Source of the DNA: Acorus gramineus
Lineage: Eukaryota; Streptophyta; Magnoliopsida; Acorales; Acoraceae
Direction: 5' to 3'
DNA: 64,000 nt
Assembly: GCA_030737835.1 (NCBI GenBank)
Contig: JAUJYN010000012.1
Span: forward strand, 2,804,208 to 2,868,207
A program made the position numbers and the translations under genes. Below are positions 1 through 11,779 of this stretch, in pieces. Each line of letters opens with the position of its first letter. Position 1 is the stretch's first letter. Below the pieces are notes generated by a model. That model saw nothing but the letters and a program-made list of their open reading frames with translations, made no database searches and was not told the origin of the DNA.

Positions 1-1419
1 CGAAAAGACCTTGGTTGTCTACTTGTTTTTTTTTTTACTGGTAGACAACATGAGAAACCAAATGGTATATCATTAATGAAAAATCAATTCTCCACTGGGA
101 GGGTTGGCTGTTTGATTGCCCAGGGCAAAATCATGAACATAGAGTTTGGGTTCTCATCACTCTAAAGCAAAATCAATAAATATTAGACCATGTCCCAGCA
201 TGTTACAACCACAAAGAGAATTTCACACTGATTGAGATGAGTTCCATGACTTATTGTTAATTTGATGGCAACATTCTTTTGAATTGCAACCTCAAGAGAC
301 AGAAGAGGAAGTAAAATATATTGTGCCAGAAAACAATGTTGATGGCAATGAAGGAAACTTGCCTTAACGTTAAACCAATGCGAAAAGTACAAAATCAGTA
401 CTTTAACTAATATTAGGATCAACCATTCATTTTATAATTTATGAAACATTTTCCTTGGAAAAGAACTGAGAAGCAGTTGAAACATGGAAATGAATAAATT
501 GGATCTTGTAGTCTTGCACCTTGTATTTACTGTACCCGTTTCAGAACCTGGGAGATTGATGGATGAGTTTGGAATTTGAGTTGATGTGTTTGGGGACTAC
601 TCTCTCCCATTGAAGCTTAGTAAAGCCTTGATGGCTTTATGAGAATAGTTTGCACTTTTATTTCTCGTCACAAATCTTCTTCTTGTTTTTTTTTCTGATG
701 AAAAGATAGTACCCTTCCAAAATTTCATTAAGAATTTAATAGGGGCCCAAAGCATACAAAAGACACCTCAGAGGGTGACAAACCCCAAAAGGTGAATTTA
801 GCAGAAGTGAGATTCTCCCTGCCAAAATTTCTTATGACTGATAAATGGCCTTTACTTAATGAAAATTATTTAAAAATATTTTCAGATTTTTCTATAGTTC
901 TTAATATTCTATATATATTTTTTGGCATTTCTAAAGGAAAACATGGAATTCTCATTAAACCATGCTCTCACCTTTCTTCACAAAAAAAGAAAAGAACAAA
1001 AAGGAAATTCATATGCTATTGCATAGTCCAATTGCACATTCATTTAATGTGATTTGGGTCACAATACGCCCATCTTTTATTAGGTTCACCAGGAAAACAT
1101 TCATATCTCAGATAGCATAGTTTCCATAAAGTTGTTTGGATCTTCCAATGTTAGGTCAACATGCTTCTTCAATTGACCCTTTTTTTATACTGGTCTCAAA
1201 AAGATGACAGCTGCTAGTTCATATTCTTACAAAAACTGGCTGCATTTGTTCATTCACAGAAAAAAAAAACTTCATGATGGGACACGTCCTGTCTATGGAT
1301 TTAGGAGCAGAACCATCAACTACTCAGGCCATTTTCACTGACCTTTAAAAGACTCTGACAATGTAGCACAGCATATTGCCATAATTCCCAGAAAATAAAA
1401 TAAAAGCCTTAAAACTTAC
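1..1419 (-). other. Intron 3 of GCS1 (incomplete)
   Basis: AT-rich sequence after the donor GTAAGT at 1419-1414. I searched it by eye for the next glucosidase exon (residues typical of an LFFYLADEG-like stretch) and found none, so the intron seems to continue past the left edge. No transposon signature was recognised here. Confidence 0.5.
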
Positions 1420-2546
1420 TCTTCCTTTTGCACTTCTAGGCGGACTGCCCAGTCTCCGCCATATCCGCTACCATCACTCTTGGATTTCAAGAAGCTAGTC
1501 GTCAAGACCTGTCCGTGGTCCACCAGCACTTGACGTCCGTAATCCCGCCCATTGTGGTCTGTCCAACCATACTTGCTGAGGTCATCAGAGTGTTGGCAGA
1601 CATGCCTCATAACATACTGCCCATCCTTGATACCGATCCACATCAATCCAGCAATCAATGATCTTGGTGTCCTACAAGATACACGTCCACCGATTATTTT
1701 TATCTATGAAATGAGGAAAAACAAATGCCGGTAAAAATAAAACAAATTCGGCACTATTTAAAGATTATCTCAAAGACCATCTTTCCTGATTACAATGATT
1801 GATGAATTGATGAACTCTTCTAAAAAGTTACAACAGCTTCTGTGTATATAAAAGCACATTGCATGTTGAAGCCTGAAGGGTCTCTCAAGCTCCAAAATTT
1901 ACAGTAATAAGTAGAAAGAATCGGTTGATTATCAGCCAATTTTAATATTAAACACGAAACCTTTATGTTTCTCCTAAAGATCTCACATTTCAATCAACCC
2001 TTCGCATCTCCAACCACCACAAAACAACAAACAACCAGATACATAAAAAAAAATAAAACTTCTTTGAAGTCGAAAAGTGCAAACATCAAACGATACCTCG
2101 CACGGATACCGAGGTAGACCTGAGGGCGGTACGTCCCCCAATACAGGCTCTCCCTGTGCTCCCCTTGAAACTGCGACAAAACAAACACAACACCATGAAA
2201 ACCTCCACCAAACACCCAATACCACAAAACGGGAGACCTCGGAATTCGTGCTTGCCTGAGGAAGATCCATCATCTTCGGTGCGGCCAGGGGCGTGACGAC
2301 GCTCAGCACATCCTCCCCGGGCATTTCATAGTAGTAGATCAGGGACGCGGCGACCAGGAAGGCGAGGAGTCCGAACCCCAAGAGGGTCTTGATATTCGCG
2401 TCGAAGACCCGGATAGCGAAGCGGTCGCCGGGACGCCTCGGCCTCGGCCTGCGGTTGCGTGGGGGGGCGTTGGATGGCGCCGATTCCGAGGAGCTCGGAT
2501 CGGTCTTCGACCGCGCGTGTCTTCTGTTGCGGTCTCCAGGCGTCAT
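1420..2546 (-). CDS. GCS1: Mannosyl-oligosaccharide glucosidase (alpha-glucosidase I), first three exons; gene continues off the left edge
   Basis: This enzyme removes the terminal alpha-1,2 glucose from the Glc3Man9GlcNAc2 glycan in the ER, the first step of N-glycan trimming. Three exons join in frame: 2546-2256 (97 codons), 2170-2097 and 1671-1420, giving 205 residues of a protein that is usually about 850 long. Residues 1-45 are basic and cytosolic; residues 52-73 form one hydrophobic membrane anchor (type II). The family signatures FQGEHRESLYWGTYRPQ (98-114), AGLMWIG, HNGRDYGRQ and GYGGDWAVR follow. The ATG at 2546 begins the residues that resemble plant homologues; upstream in-frame codons lie in probable leader. 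Intron 1 starts with GC instead of GT (CAG|GCAAGC) and ends in AG. Intron 3 starts at 1419 and no further exon was found down to position 1. A MULE is inserted 173 bp upstream. Family assignment is firm; the catalytic part is outside the window. Confidence 0.93.
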
Positions 2547-2718
2547 CGTGTGATGGGTGGGGGGGGGGGGGGTTAGGGTTTCGAATGGGAGATCTGCACA
2601 GCCATTTTTGGTCGCGCGAGAGAGAAAGGGTGGACCTTTGTTTTGTGGAAGGGGTTTTGGAGAGGTTGAGGAGGGTATTATCGTCATTCGAAAGATTTTA
2701 GTCAAAAGATGCCACTTA
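2547..2718 (-). promoter_or_regulatory. Proximal promoter/leader of GCS1, cut short by a MULE insertion
   Basis: About 170 bp lie between the GCS1 start codon and the MULE target duplication. The stretch holds a G/C homopolymer run (2561-2572) next to TTAGGGTTT, which on the gene strand is the telo-box AAACCCTAA found in leaders of many plant genes. No clear TATA box was seen. The original distal promoter is now separated by 7.3 kb of transposon. Confidence 0.4.
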
Positions 2719-2727
2719 AATTGTTTT
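2719..2727. repeat. Left 9-bp target-site duplication of the 7.3-kb MULE
   Basis: The sequence aattgtttt is repeated exactly at 10016-10024, immediately outside the two inverted ends. Confidence 0.88.
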
Positions 2728-2809
2728 GGAAAAATTAATTATGGGTCCTTACAACATTTAACTTTAATAATAATCTCTAACTAACAAAACCTATTATCTT
2801 TGGGTCCAT

Positions 2810-4814
2810 GTGACTAACGGACACCCAAACGGACGTTACCTATTCCTATTATACCCTTCATTTAAAACCCATTTCACTACCCTCTCTCTCCCCCAAAGAA
2901 AAACCCTCGTCAAAGATAAACCCCCTCGTCGAAGACTTCCACCCATTCCTGGCAGATTAGCTCTCCCCTCCGAAAACGAACACCCTCCCCCGTCGCTGAC
3001 CAAGCTCCCTCCGTCAAAGCCCTTCCTTTCCCCACCCATTCTTGACAGATTCGACGACTAAGCTCCCTCTATCAACGCTGACTATCTCTCTCAAATCTCA
3101 CCTCATTCTCCAGCAAAACCCCCTTCGTCGAAGCCCTTCCTTGCCGACTTCAAGAGCATCTCCTCTTTCATTTCTACGGCTAAGTCAACCAGTGAGCATT
3201 ACAAACCCCTCATCTTTCACTTTTGATACATGAGATTTGTTTGAAAAAACTTGTTGATACCTTCAATTAAAGGGTTTGGCTATGGTGATGGGTTTGACTG
3301 GTTTTTGCACCTCATTTTGGTTTGGTTATCTGTTGTTGTTGTTGTTGAGAAAGGGTTTGGCTATGGTGATGGGTGTTTATTTTTTTTCATTGTAGTCATG
3401 GTGTAAACTTTCAATTCTTGCCATGCCCTCTACAAACTAAAGAGTAATTACAAATAATCTGAGTAAGTGATTGAGTTCAGTAGTGTTAAATAACATTTGA
3501 TTTGAGTAGTAGTGGATGTTCTAATTTCTAATGTGGATCCATCACTTGGGTGTGTTTGCTTGCGAGATTTATGTTTACAATATTTTGTGTACACTGGTAG
3601 TATTGATATGTACACCCTTAAATCTTTTTATTTGCGATTCTGGATAGATCTGTCTTCCATGCAGCTCAGTTAGTCATTTTTTAGGTTATATTACTGAAAA
3701 TGTGATCCTAAACTTGAATTTAGGGAAATAACAAATGAACATACATATCGTCATTGAGATACATACATGCATTAGTCTCTGCATTCCTACTTTTTGATAC
3801 ACGTACAAGGAAGACTCCCCAAGGAACACAATTGTATGTACATATAAAAGGAACACAATGAGACACCATCTTAATTTATTTTTCATCTACATGGGCTATA
3901 GTTATTTTACACATGTCTATTCTATTAGTATTGTGTACTGTTTCTCAGGTAAATAACTTTATTAGTATTTTTCATCTACATGGTTTGTTGCAAAACACAC
4001 ATAGGAGTCATTTGCAATCGATATTCTGTTCTATAGAATTTGGTTTGATCGCTTAACAAAAGATGGACTGTCCTGAATTTTCCATATTATTTATTTTAAC
4101 ATATTGTCATTGGTTTCTTAAAACGATGCTTCACTTTTATGGAGGAGGAAAAAAAATATATCTTGAGCATTACTATTTTAAGATCAATGATCTCTTCATT
4201 TTCAAAAAAAAAAGATCAATGATCTCTTGGATTTCAATAGTTTTATAATAAGAATGTGTATCAAATTAACTTACATCATTAATGATGTGAACTATTTGCA
4301 TGTCATTAGGCCTCACCAGGTCATAATTTTCAAAATTAGGACATTCTGCTACTTTAGATAAATTTGATTGGATTAAAATGAGCATGATGGATATAGTACT
4401 ATGAGTACTATAAAATGGGATACAACTCCCTGCCTTGAATATTTGAAAATAGAAATTTGTGTTAGTTATCTTTCTTATTTGGAGGATGCAAACCTTAATC
4501 TTATTTGGAGCTCTCGAGAAATCAATATGAAAATCATACTTATTTAGTTCGTGGTTGTCAGCAGGAGAGCAATACTCATGGACTTATAGTTTTACAGTTA
4601 CTAATAAATTTGATAAACATTGTTAGCAGTTACCCATATACATGATGTACATTGTAGGGACCCGTACTTGTGCATTGGAGAAAAATGGATTAACGCCTGA
4701 CAAATACGAGATGTGCTTTTCAGATTAGAATTGGAGGATGATGTAAGTGAAAATATTTACAATATAGTAATGTGTATGTCTAATAATTTATCTAATGGTT
4801 TGTACTTGTTATAG
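2810..4814 (+). other. MULE left internal region, no recognised gene
   Basis: The first 400 bp are C-rich and contain repeated tcgtcgaag-like words; short open frames here are proline/serine-rich and match nothing I know. From about 3240 the sequence is AT-rich and contains scattered copies of a TGTACACT-type word (for example near 3588 and 3611). It may hold the leader or upstream exons of the Ulp1-like gene, but I could not place them. Confidence 0.4.
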
Positions 4815-5729
4815 GCTTTGGATATATATTTTGGTATCCTTGAAGACGAGCAATCTCCCACAAAATGGTATTACGTGAGTTTTTGGGAACAGGTAAATTC
4901 ATAATTTATTATCCTATCATAAGTTTTTGGACAACACATGCATCTTACATTGACATCTTTTTTTTTGTCATGATGTGTAGAAGACACTTAAGGACAGTCA
5001 TCCCCTGTTAGAGAATGATGCGTCGGCAGAATCTTACATGAATGCTTTGACTGGATTCTTTAGGGGATGCACCACAGCAACATTGATGGGCCTTGACATG
5101 GTTCTTATGCCAGTCCACTCTAATTTTAAAGGGTGCCAACATTGGCATCTATTGATGGTGAATTTGAAATGCCATCGATTCGTAGAGTACAACTCTGAGA
5201 AATGTTGCTGGGTTTGAACAATCGACGGAAAGATTGGTGAGTGTTAAATTTTAACATTAGTACACTGTTATATTGTATTTATACACTGGTAAAGTCATCA
5301 TGTACACTATTATAAGTATATGTACACTGATATTGTGAAATTACAATGTGCAGGTTCAGTGACTGAAGATGTATTTCAGACTTAATCATTTCATCTCGAA
5401 TGTTGAAGACTAGCCAATCATAAGAGATGGCCAATGTCCACAACAATCTAATGGGTCAGTGTTATCGATATATTCTCAGTATTAATTTCTACAAGAACGT
5501 GATATGATGCAATGTTTATGGTGTTTGTAGGGTTAATTGTGGCATGTTTGTGCTTAAATACAGCAAGCACCTCATAAAAAGAACGAACATGGATTTCGAA
5601 GAAAAAGATATTCCAATGTTCCGAGGGGAGTGCGCACTCAAAGTCATTCGAAAAACTAAAGAGAGTAAGAATCGGATAAAGAAAATACAAGAAGACAGTG
5701 AAACATATAAAAAGCAAATGTGTTTGTAA
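4815..5729 (+). pseudogene. Ulp1/SENP-type (C48) cysteine protease domain, decayed, carried by the MULE
   Basis: Members of this family cleave SUMO-like modifiers; the MULE-borne versions have no established role. Four exons fit splice consensus: 4815-4892, 4981-5236, 5354-5454 and 5531-5729. Exon 2 has the histidine block (MVLMPVHSNFKGCQHWHLL) and then EYNS where the catalytic Asp (YDS) is expected, so Asp is replaced by Asn. Exon 3 has the oxyanion-hole glutamine in CPQQSNG. Exon 4 has the nucleophile block VNCGMFVLKY followed by DIPMFR, which closes the domain. Two in-frame stops (TGA 5215-5217, TAG 5411-5413) break it. It faces the MURA pseudogene tail to tail across the tandem array. Domain assignment is good; upstream exons are not resolved. 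Confidence 0.72.
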
Positions 5730-5847
5730 TACAATTTGGTGGTGGTGTAATGTGATGTACTGTTTTACTTCGGTGGTGGTGAAGTTTAATATGGTGCTGA
5801 TGTTTTATATATTTTGAACAATTTTTATCAGATAATGTTTTTAATGC

Positions 5848-6465
5848 AGGTCACGTACACTGTTATGCAATATGTGTACACTATTGTGGATGTTACAGGT
5901 TTTCTATGTTATAATATGTACACTTTTATGCAGTATGTGTATCATGTTGTGAATGTTACAGGTTTGGTATTTGACACTGTGTACACTATTATGCAGCATA
6001 TGTATATTGTTATAGATATTACAGGTTCTATCTGTTACTGTTATGAATGTTACAGAATGTGTCTATTATGCAGCATATGTACACTGTTATGAATGTTACA
6101 GGTTCTGTCTGTTACTATTATAAATGTTATAAAATGTGTCTGTTACACGGTGTACACTATTATGCATCATATGTACACTATTATAGATGTTACAGGTTCT
6201 GTCTGTTACTGTTATGAATATTACAGAATGTGTGTGTTACACGGTGTACACTGTTATGCAGCATATGTATAATGTTATAGATGTTACAGGTTCTATTTGT
6301 TACTGTTATAAATGTTATAGAATGTGTCTGTTACATGGTGTACACTGTTATACAGCATATGTACATTGTTATAGATGTTACAGGTTTTCTCTGATACACT
6401 GTGTACACTGCTATGCAGCATTGGTACACTGTTATAAATATTACAGGTTCAAACATGTACACTGA
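5848..6465. repeat. Tandem array with nested 63-bp and 94-bp periods
   Basis: The word ttacagg recurs at 5893, 5956 and 6019 (63-bp spacing). After that the longer unit ttacacgg recurs at 6143, 6237 and 6331 (94-bp spacing). The 94-bp unit is the 63-bp unit plus about 31 bp. Each unit carries two or more copies of a TGTACACTGTTA-like word and a GCAGCATATG word. It lies between the 3' ends of the two convergent MULE pseudogenes. Open frames through it are repeats of Tyr/Cys/Val codons and are not genes. Confidence 0.85.
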
Positions 6466-6571
6466 TAATGAACTACAAGACATAAGCATACGTATAGATT
6501 CAAACATGCTTGAATATATCATTCATGTTATACATCAAAAAGTTCTCAAATATTAGATTGAAGAAGATACA

Positions 6572-8959
6572 TCATTCTTCAACAGCCACTGGATTCCTGC
6601 ATGTCTTCTTGTTGTGTCCAAATCCCTTACACCTCAAACATCGATTGTGAGTTATCGCATCTGGATCTGCTTGTGACTCTATTCTTCCTCCCTGGCCTGA
6701 TCTTCGTAAACAGAGGTTTGATCAATATGCTTCCTTCCTCCTCCTCAGCCAGTCTCTGAACGCCCACCATAGGTAGGATTGCACCTGCATATGCTTGGTG
6801 GAAAGTATCCGATAGAAAATACAGTGAACAATAATCATTGATGTAGCAGTTTATTTTCCACACTGCAACACAAGCATGGACACAGGGTAACCCTAACACT
6901 TGCCAACCTCTACATGTGCACGTGCAATCATTGAGGTTGACTGCTTCACCTCGTGGCCCACAGATCTTGAAATGATTTTCATCTAAACACAACACTTGCA
7001 AGCTTGTGTATAATTAATATTATTCTTCTTCATATTCATTTTTATTTTTACCCAAAGGTGCTCTAATAACTATACATTGATGGCGTGCGCATGCTGTCTC
7101 TCTCAATTTTAATATTACAGGTTCAAATGCTTCTCCATTTTTTCCATTATTGATGGGCATAAGTGAGTCTCCCACTAGCTAGCCTCATTGCGTCTTTTGT
7201 ACATCATCTCCATTATTTGAACCTTTATATGATCAACCATCTGAACTATTGGGAGATTGCAGGCTTCAAGTATCCATGAATTGAAAGACTTGGCACAGTT
7301 GGAGTGCAATTCTCCATATCTTTCCCTTGGAAATAGGGCATTTGCCCAATGGTCTGGATCAGAATCTTCAACCCACTCTGCGACTTGTTGAGAGAAACAC
7401 CACAATTCGGCTATGGCTTTTCTGTAATCTTCGATTTTCAATCCATAAGCTGCAGCATCTAGTAGTTGAAGCAATTTCCTTCTAACAGCAATATTGAATT
7501 TCCCAGTGATCGTCTCTTTAAAATTCATCTTCAAATGTCGTAGACAATGAGAATGATATGAGTCTAGAAAGACTGAAGGGACAGCTGACATTAAACCCTT
7601 ACCCCTATCAGAAATGAATGTGATTCTTCGATTCAGAGATATGATCCCTTGTAGGCATGTTAATCTCCATGCCTAATTATCTTCTGTCTCTTGATCCACA
7701 ATTGAAAATGCTAATGGAAAGAAACCGTCATTCCAATTCTTAGCAATGATCGCAAGCAAAATACATTGGTACTTAGATTTTAAGAATGTTCTATCTAAAA
7801 ACAACATAGGCCTACACCCAGTCTCAAAGCCAGCAATTATAGCACCAAAACTTACAAATACTCTTCGAAATCTATGATCTTTAGCAGGGCATTCCAATTC
7901 CATGTAGCTTCCAAGATTCGTATTCATCACCGCTGTAGCATACCATCGGAGATGATCAAATGAAAGTGCTTCATCTCCATGAAAATCCTTACAAGCTATT
8001 TCTTTTCCATGCCATGCCTTGTGGTAAGGCAAATCGATGCCATAATCTCTAAATACGTCTTTCACTATATCGCAAGGTCGATATAACGGAGAATCTATAA
8101 ACTTATTTCTTGTAATCTCACCCACCCATCTTCGTGATGCTCTAGGATGACCGTTTGTTGATATTCTTCCACCACATGAGTGAACATTATTCATCGTCTT
8201 GATTTGAAAGTAAGGACCCAACCTCACTCTAGAGCAATGTACACGCCATCCACATGAAGGAATCTTACACTTAACTGTCACCCTTACTATGTCATTCTTC
8301 ACATACTCAAAATCAAATGAATGTGCTATGGCATAATTGGTCAGTTGAATTCGAAAATCTTTGACATCTTCAAACTGTTGATTGATTGAATGAATGCAGT
8401 TATCCCAAAAACTTGTGAGCATCCCATTTGACGTACTCCCGCAAATGGCTTCCCCTTGGGTGACCATGCTACAAGATGTAGGTGCAGTATTTGTCATGTT
8501 CACTTGGACTGTGTTGGACATCCTGCAATTCATTTCAATTATGGGATGCATTAGGTATAATAATATATACGACACTTTTCTCTCTGTCTGTGTATACTAT
8601 TAGTAATCTGTGTACACTAATAAAATTCCTATAAAATGACTATGAAGGAGTATAACATATTTTTACCTTGTTCCTTCATCTCCATCACAAATTTGTCCAT
8701 CATTGAGAGTAACATAGATCTCGACAACTATAGCCCCACACATCTTATGGATGTCGTAGATCTTCTCTACGGCCTTATCATTCTCAATAGTGGGTTTAAT
8801 CATTGTTTTATTTGGAATTTCATACTTCAGAATAACTTTGGCTGCATCGAACCCCTATCTTTCCACTAATTCATTGACAATGTAAGCATACGTTGTTCTA
8901 CATATGCTAACTACCTTAGTATCTCCCATATATGTACAAGCTGCCATGATTGGTTCCAT
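6572..8959 (-). pseudogene. MuDR-type MULE transposase (MURA), decayed
   Basis: MURA catalyses cut-and-paste transposition of Mutator-like elements. Exon 1 is 8959-8667 (N-terminal sensor-like region, in-frame TAG at 8855-8857). Exon 2 starts at 8522. It holds the plant MuDR DNA-binding domain (KCKIPSCGWRVHCSRVR, then SCGGRIST and the conserved RWVGEI) and the MULE catalytic core, including LDRTFLKSKYQCILLAI and AFSIVDQETEDN. A TAG at 7673-7675 interrupts the core. The frame then continues through FISDRGKG and SHCLRHLKMNFK to a further TAG at 7175-7177. The SWIM zinc finger (CTCRGWQVLGLPCVHA) lies near 6930-6880. The terminal zinc knuckle (C-X2-C-X4-H-X4-C) at about 6640-6590 is in a shifted frame. 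Three stops and one frameshift mean no functional transposase. Confidence 0.85.
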
Positions 8960-10015
8960 TATTCAACAATGATAAATTAATCTGCAAACATTAAAAGGCA
9001 ACTAACATGAATTTCATGTTTTCAACATATTATAATATACATGTACATTTAACCACTTTTCACACATAAACTGACAATAATCCATTGTTATTGTGTACAT
9101 TGTTACAAAGAACATCTTTTCATGTTTTCATCATATTGTACCATGCATACACATTGCCTAGTTAGCATAGAAAACACACAATGTACTCAACATACATTGT
9201 TAGGTTCACTGTGCACACTGTTAATATTTACACTTTGAGAATCTTTTAGTTCAAAAATATATACAACTATATAAAGAGAGAAACTTTAAAAATTTCATAA
9301 TTTCAAAACATGCACGACTACATAAAACTGAAAATCATCGCACACTATGTCATGTACTGTATGTGTACATTGATAAGCACACTGTGTACACCCTTACACT
9401 TTCATATTTCTGAAAACTCTATAGATTAGAAACATTTATACAAACATCTAAGATGCATAAAATTAACACTATAACATTGAAAACTATAAAAAGAAATAAA
9501 TTATTGCTTTGAACATTTAATAAAAATATACATTGGTGACTCCGGGAGTGAGACCCAATCGATCCGGGTCCGGGGCAAGATCCGTGGTCAAGATCGGAGG
9601 TCGGGGTGGGAGGGGGTGGGGGTCGCAGATGGGGTCGTTGGAGGGGGTGGGGGGGGGGTGGGAGGCGCGGATGGGATCGCGAGAGGGGGTGGGAGGCGGT
9701 CAGGGGAGGTTAGGGGACGCAATGGGGGGCGCGGGAGGCACGGTGGAGGGGGCTGATGGAGGTGGTCTCACATTCTCACCTTATGTTGAGTTTTGGGAGA
9801 GAAAAAGAGATGTTGGGGAAGAAGGAGAAAACAAACTCATGTTAGGTTTAGTTAAGGGTAAAAGAGGAATAAAAATAAAAGATTGGATGGAAAAAAGATG
9901 GAAAGATCTAAACAAAATACCACCACTAACTAAGGGACCTAAATAAAACTTAAAACAGTCCAGGGACTTATTGTTATTATGGAGATAGGGTCAGGGACCC
10001 CTAATTAATTTCCCC
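8960..10015. other. MULE right internal and terminal region, no gene
   Basis: AT-rich DNA with further TGTACAC-type words to about 9400. Then follows a G-rich block (9535-9770) whose open frame is Gly/Arg low complexity, then an A-rich tail and the right inverted end. The G-rich strand asymmetry mirrors the C-rich block inside the left end. Confidence 0.5.
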
Positions 10016-10024
10016 AATTGTTTT
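10016..10024. repeat. Right 9-bp target-site duplication of the 7.3-kb MULE
   Basis: Exact copy of 2719-2727 (aattgtttt). Confidence 0.88.
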
Positions 10025-11700
10025 TAAAAGATTATTATTATAAGGTAAATAATTATTTTAGTATGGGTAAAGAATAAATTAATTTTTATTCAATTTTGTT
10101 TTTAGTTATTCATATTGAGAAATGTAATACTAAAATTTCTGTTATGTGTTTGATGATGATTAGTTGGACAAAAGTTAACAAGATGTGAATAATGATTTAT
10201 CAAATATGAAAAAAATGATTTAATATGTAGGTCCCTTAATTATGGGCCTTTTTTATATCAGCGAAATAGATTGGGTGAAATAACACAATTTTGGGGGGAA
10301 TCATGAAATACTTATATCAGTTTATTCTCACATATTCTAGCATAGTTATATACCTTATTCCTTTCAAACAAATAGCTTTTTTTTATTTTATTCTCTTTTA
10401 TTCCTCCCATATTCTCATATTCTTACACCGATCTACATATTTATTGATGTTGAAGAGCTTTGGGAGGCTAAGAAAAACATGTGGAGATCGAGGAACTCCA
10501 AGCTTTCCAACCTGGTCCTCTAATTGGTGATCCCTACGGTGACATGGTTGATTTGAAAGGCGAGGAATGAAGCGATATTCAAAGGCTCTCGTGTGTGAGT
10601 GTCTGGAGAATTTTTGGGAAGCGGTGGTGGCGTCGATCAGGGATTGGGGCTGTGACATGCCGGAGCGACGGGGCTGCGATGTATGTTAATAATTTTGTAA
10701 TTACTGAGTGATGCATTTTCACGGTGGCAGGAACGGACAGACTGGTAGAGATCACATTTACGGATCCCCCATTCCACTTTTGGGTGAAGCTAGCGGTTAT
10801 CCCCACTAACCCTTTCATTAAGCCAATAAAACAACTAAATTTTATTATTTGGTTTGAAGACCATTAATCCCGTTAACCAACTACTCTCCATCAGCCATAT
10901 ACATGAAAAATTCATTGCCATCAACCCAACCAAATAAAGAGGTGGTGATTGTGTGTGGCGGTGGTGTGGGGCCTGGGTGGAGGGAAGAGAAGTGAAGAGG
11001 GTTGTGGTGCAGCAACGATAACGGCAACACCAGAAAATGGGAGACGTGGAGGTGGTGGTGGAGGACGGAAAAGGGGAGTGAGAGGAGAGTAATCAAATGG
11101 GGGAGGAATTAAAAGCTCAAAAAAATTGTATAAATAATAGTGTGTTTAAAATTATCATGATATGTGGTTAGTAGGGTTAATAAGGTGATGGAGATGGTCA
11201 ATTGGTTAGTGGGACTATCCATACCCTTTTAATAAGAGCAGTTAATTTGGTTCGGTTAATTCAGTTATTTATGAAGTAAAATCAAACTCAAGCCAATTTA
11301 GATCGATTGATTAATTTTTCAATCCATACCTAAACTAAACCATAAAACTATTGACCCAAACATGAAAGAAATCGGTTTGAATCGGTTTGGATTCAGTTTG
11401 ATTAACCAAAGTTGCACTTCTAGTAGGGAGAACATTGGGGTTGCTCTAATCATCAATTTTTTTATGCACAAGGGGCTATTCGGAAACACAACACATGTTA
11501 AAAATATAAAAAAGGACCATATACAAAAATATTTTTAAGAAACTTATTTTTCTTAGTTTATTAAAAGCATATTTTATTAAATGTTGAGACAAGTTTTTTT
11601 TAATTAGCTAAACCATTTTTACATCCATTGAAAAAGTTAGAGGCGTTTTTTTTTTAAAAAAAAGAGAATTGTAGGTCTTCTATAATTTTTATAAAGTTAT
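10025..11700. other. Intergenic, with a LINE 3' remnant and low-complexity blocks
   Basis: At about 10440-10700 the plus strand reads, with stops and shifts, KARNEAIFKGSRV and IRDWG, a typical C-terminal segment of plant LINE proteins. Around 10880-11100 is a G-rich block without coding signs. At 11230-11410 there is a patch built from ggttcggtt/aatcggttt words. No gene is supported. Confidence 0.45.
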
Positions 11701-11779
11701 GGTGGTCCGAAATGGAAGATGTACAAAAATATGAGATGAGTCATCAGAGGTTTGCAACCATTCCCATAAGTATAAAAGA

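Larger units (their letters stand above)
2728..10015. mobile_element. Mutator-like element (MULE) with MURA and Ulp1-like protease pseudogenes
   Basis: The element is 7288 bp long and is flanked by a perfect 9-bp target duplication, aattgtttt, at 2719-2727 and 10016-10024. Ends are short imperfect inverted repeats: the left end begins GGAAAAATTAATTATGGGTC and the right end (reverse complement) begins GGGGAAATTAATTAGGGGTC. A 9-bp duplication is diagnostic for Mutator-type transposition. Inside are a minus-strand MURA transposase pseudogene (8959-6572), a plus-strand Ulp1/C48 protease pseudogene (4815-5729), a tandem array (5848-6465), and GC-rich subterminal blocks at about 2880-3210 and 9535-9760. 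The combination resembles the Ulp1-carrying MULEs known as Kaonashi in Arabidopsis. Premature stops in both genes say it is no longer autonomous. Confidence 0.88.

Noticed and set aside
5814-6465. CRISPR-like regular repeats
   Set aside because: Plant nuclear DNA; the repeats are contiguous tandem units without unique spacers.
9533-9946. 137-codon plus-strand ORF rich in Gly
   Set aside because: Lies in the G-rich subterminal block of the 7.3-kb MULE, has low complexity and no domain.
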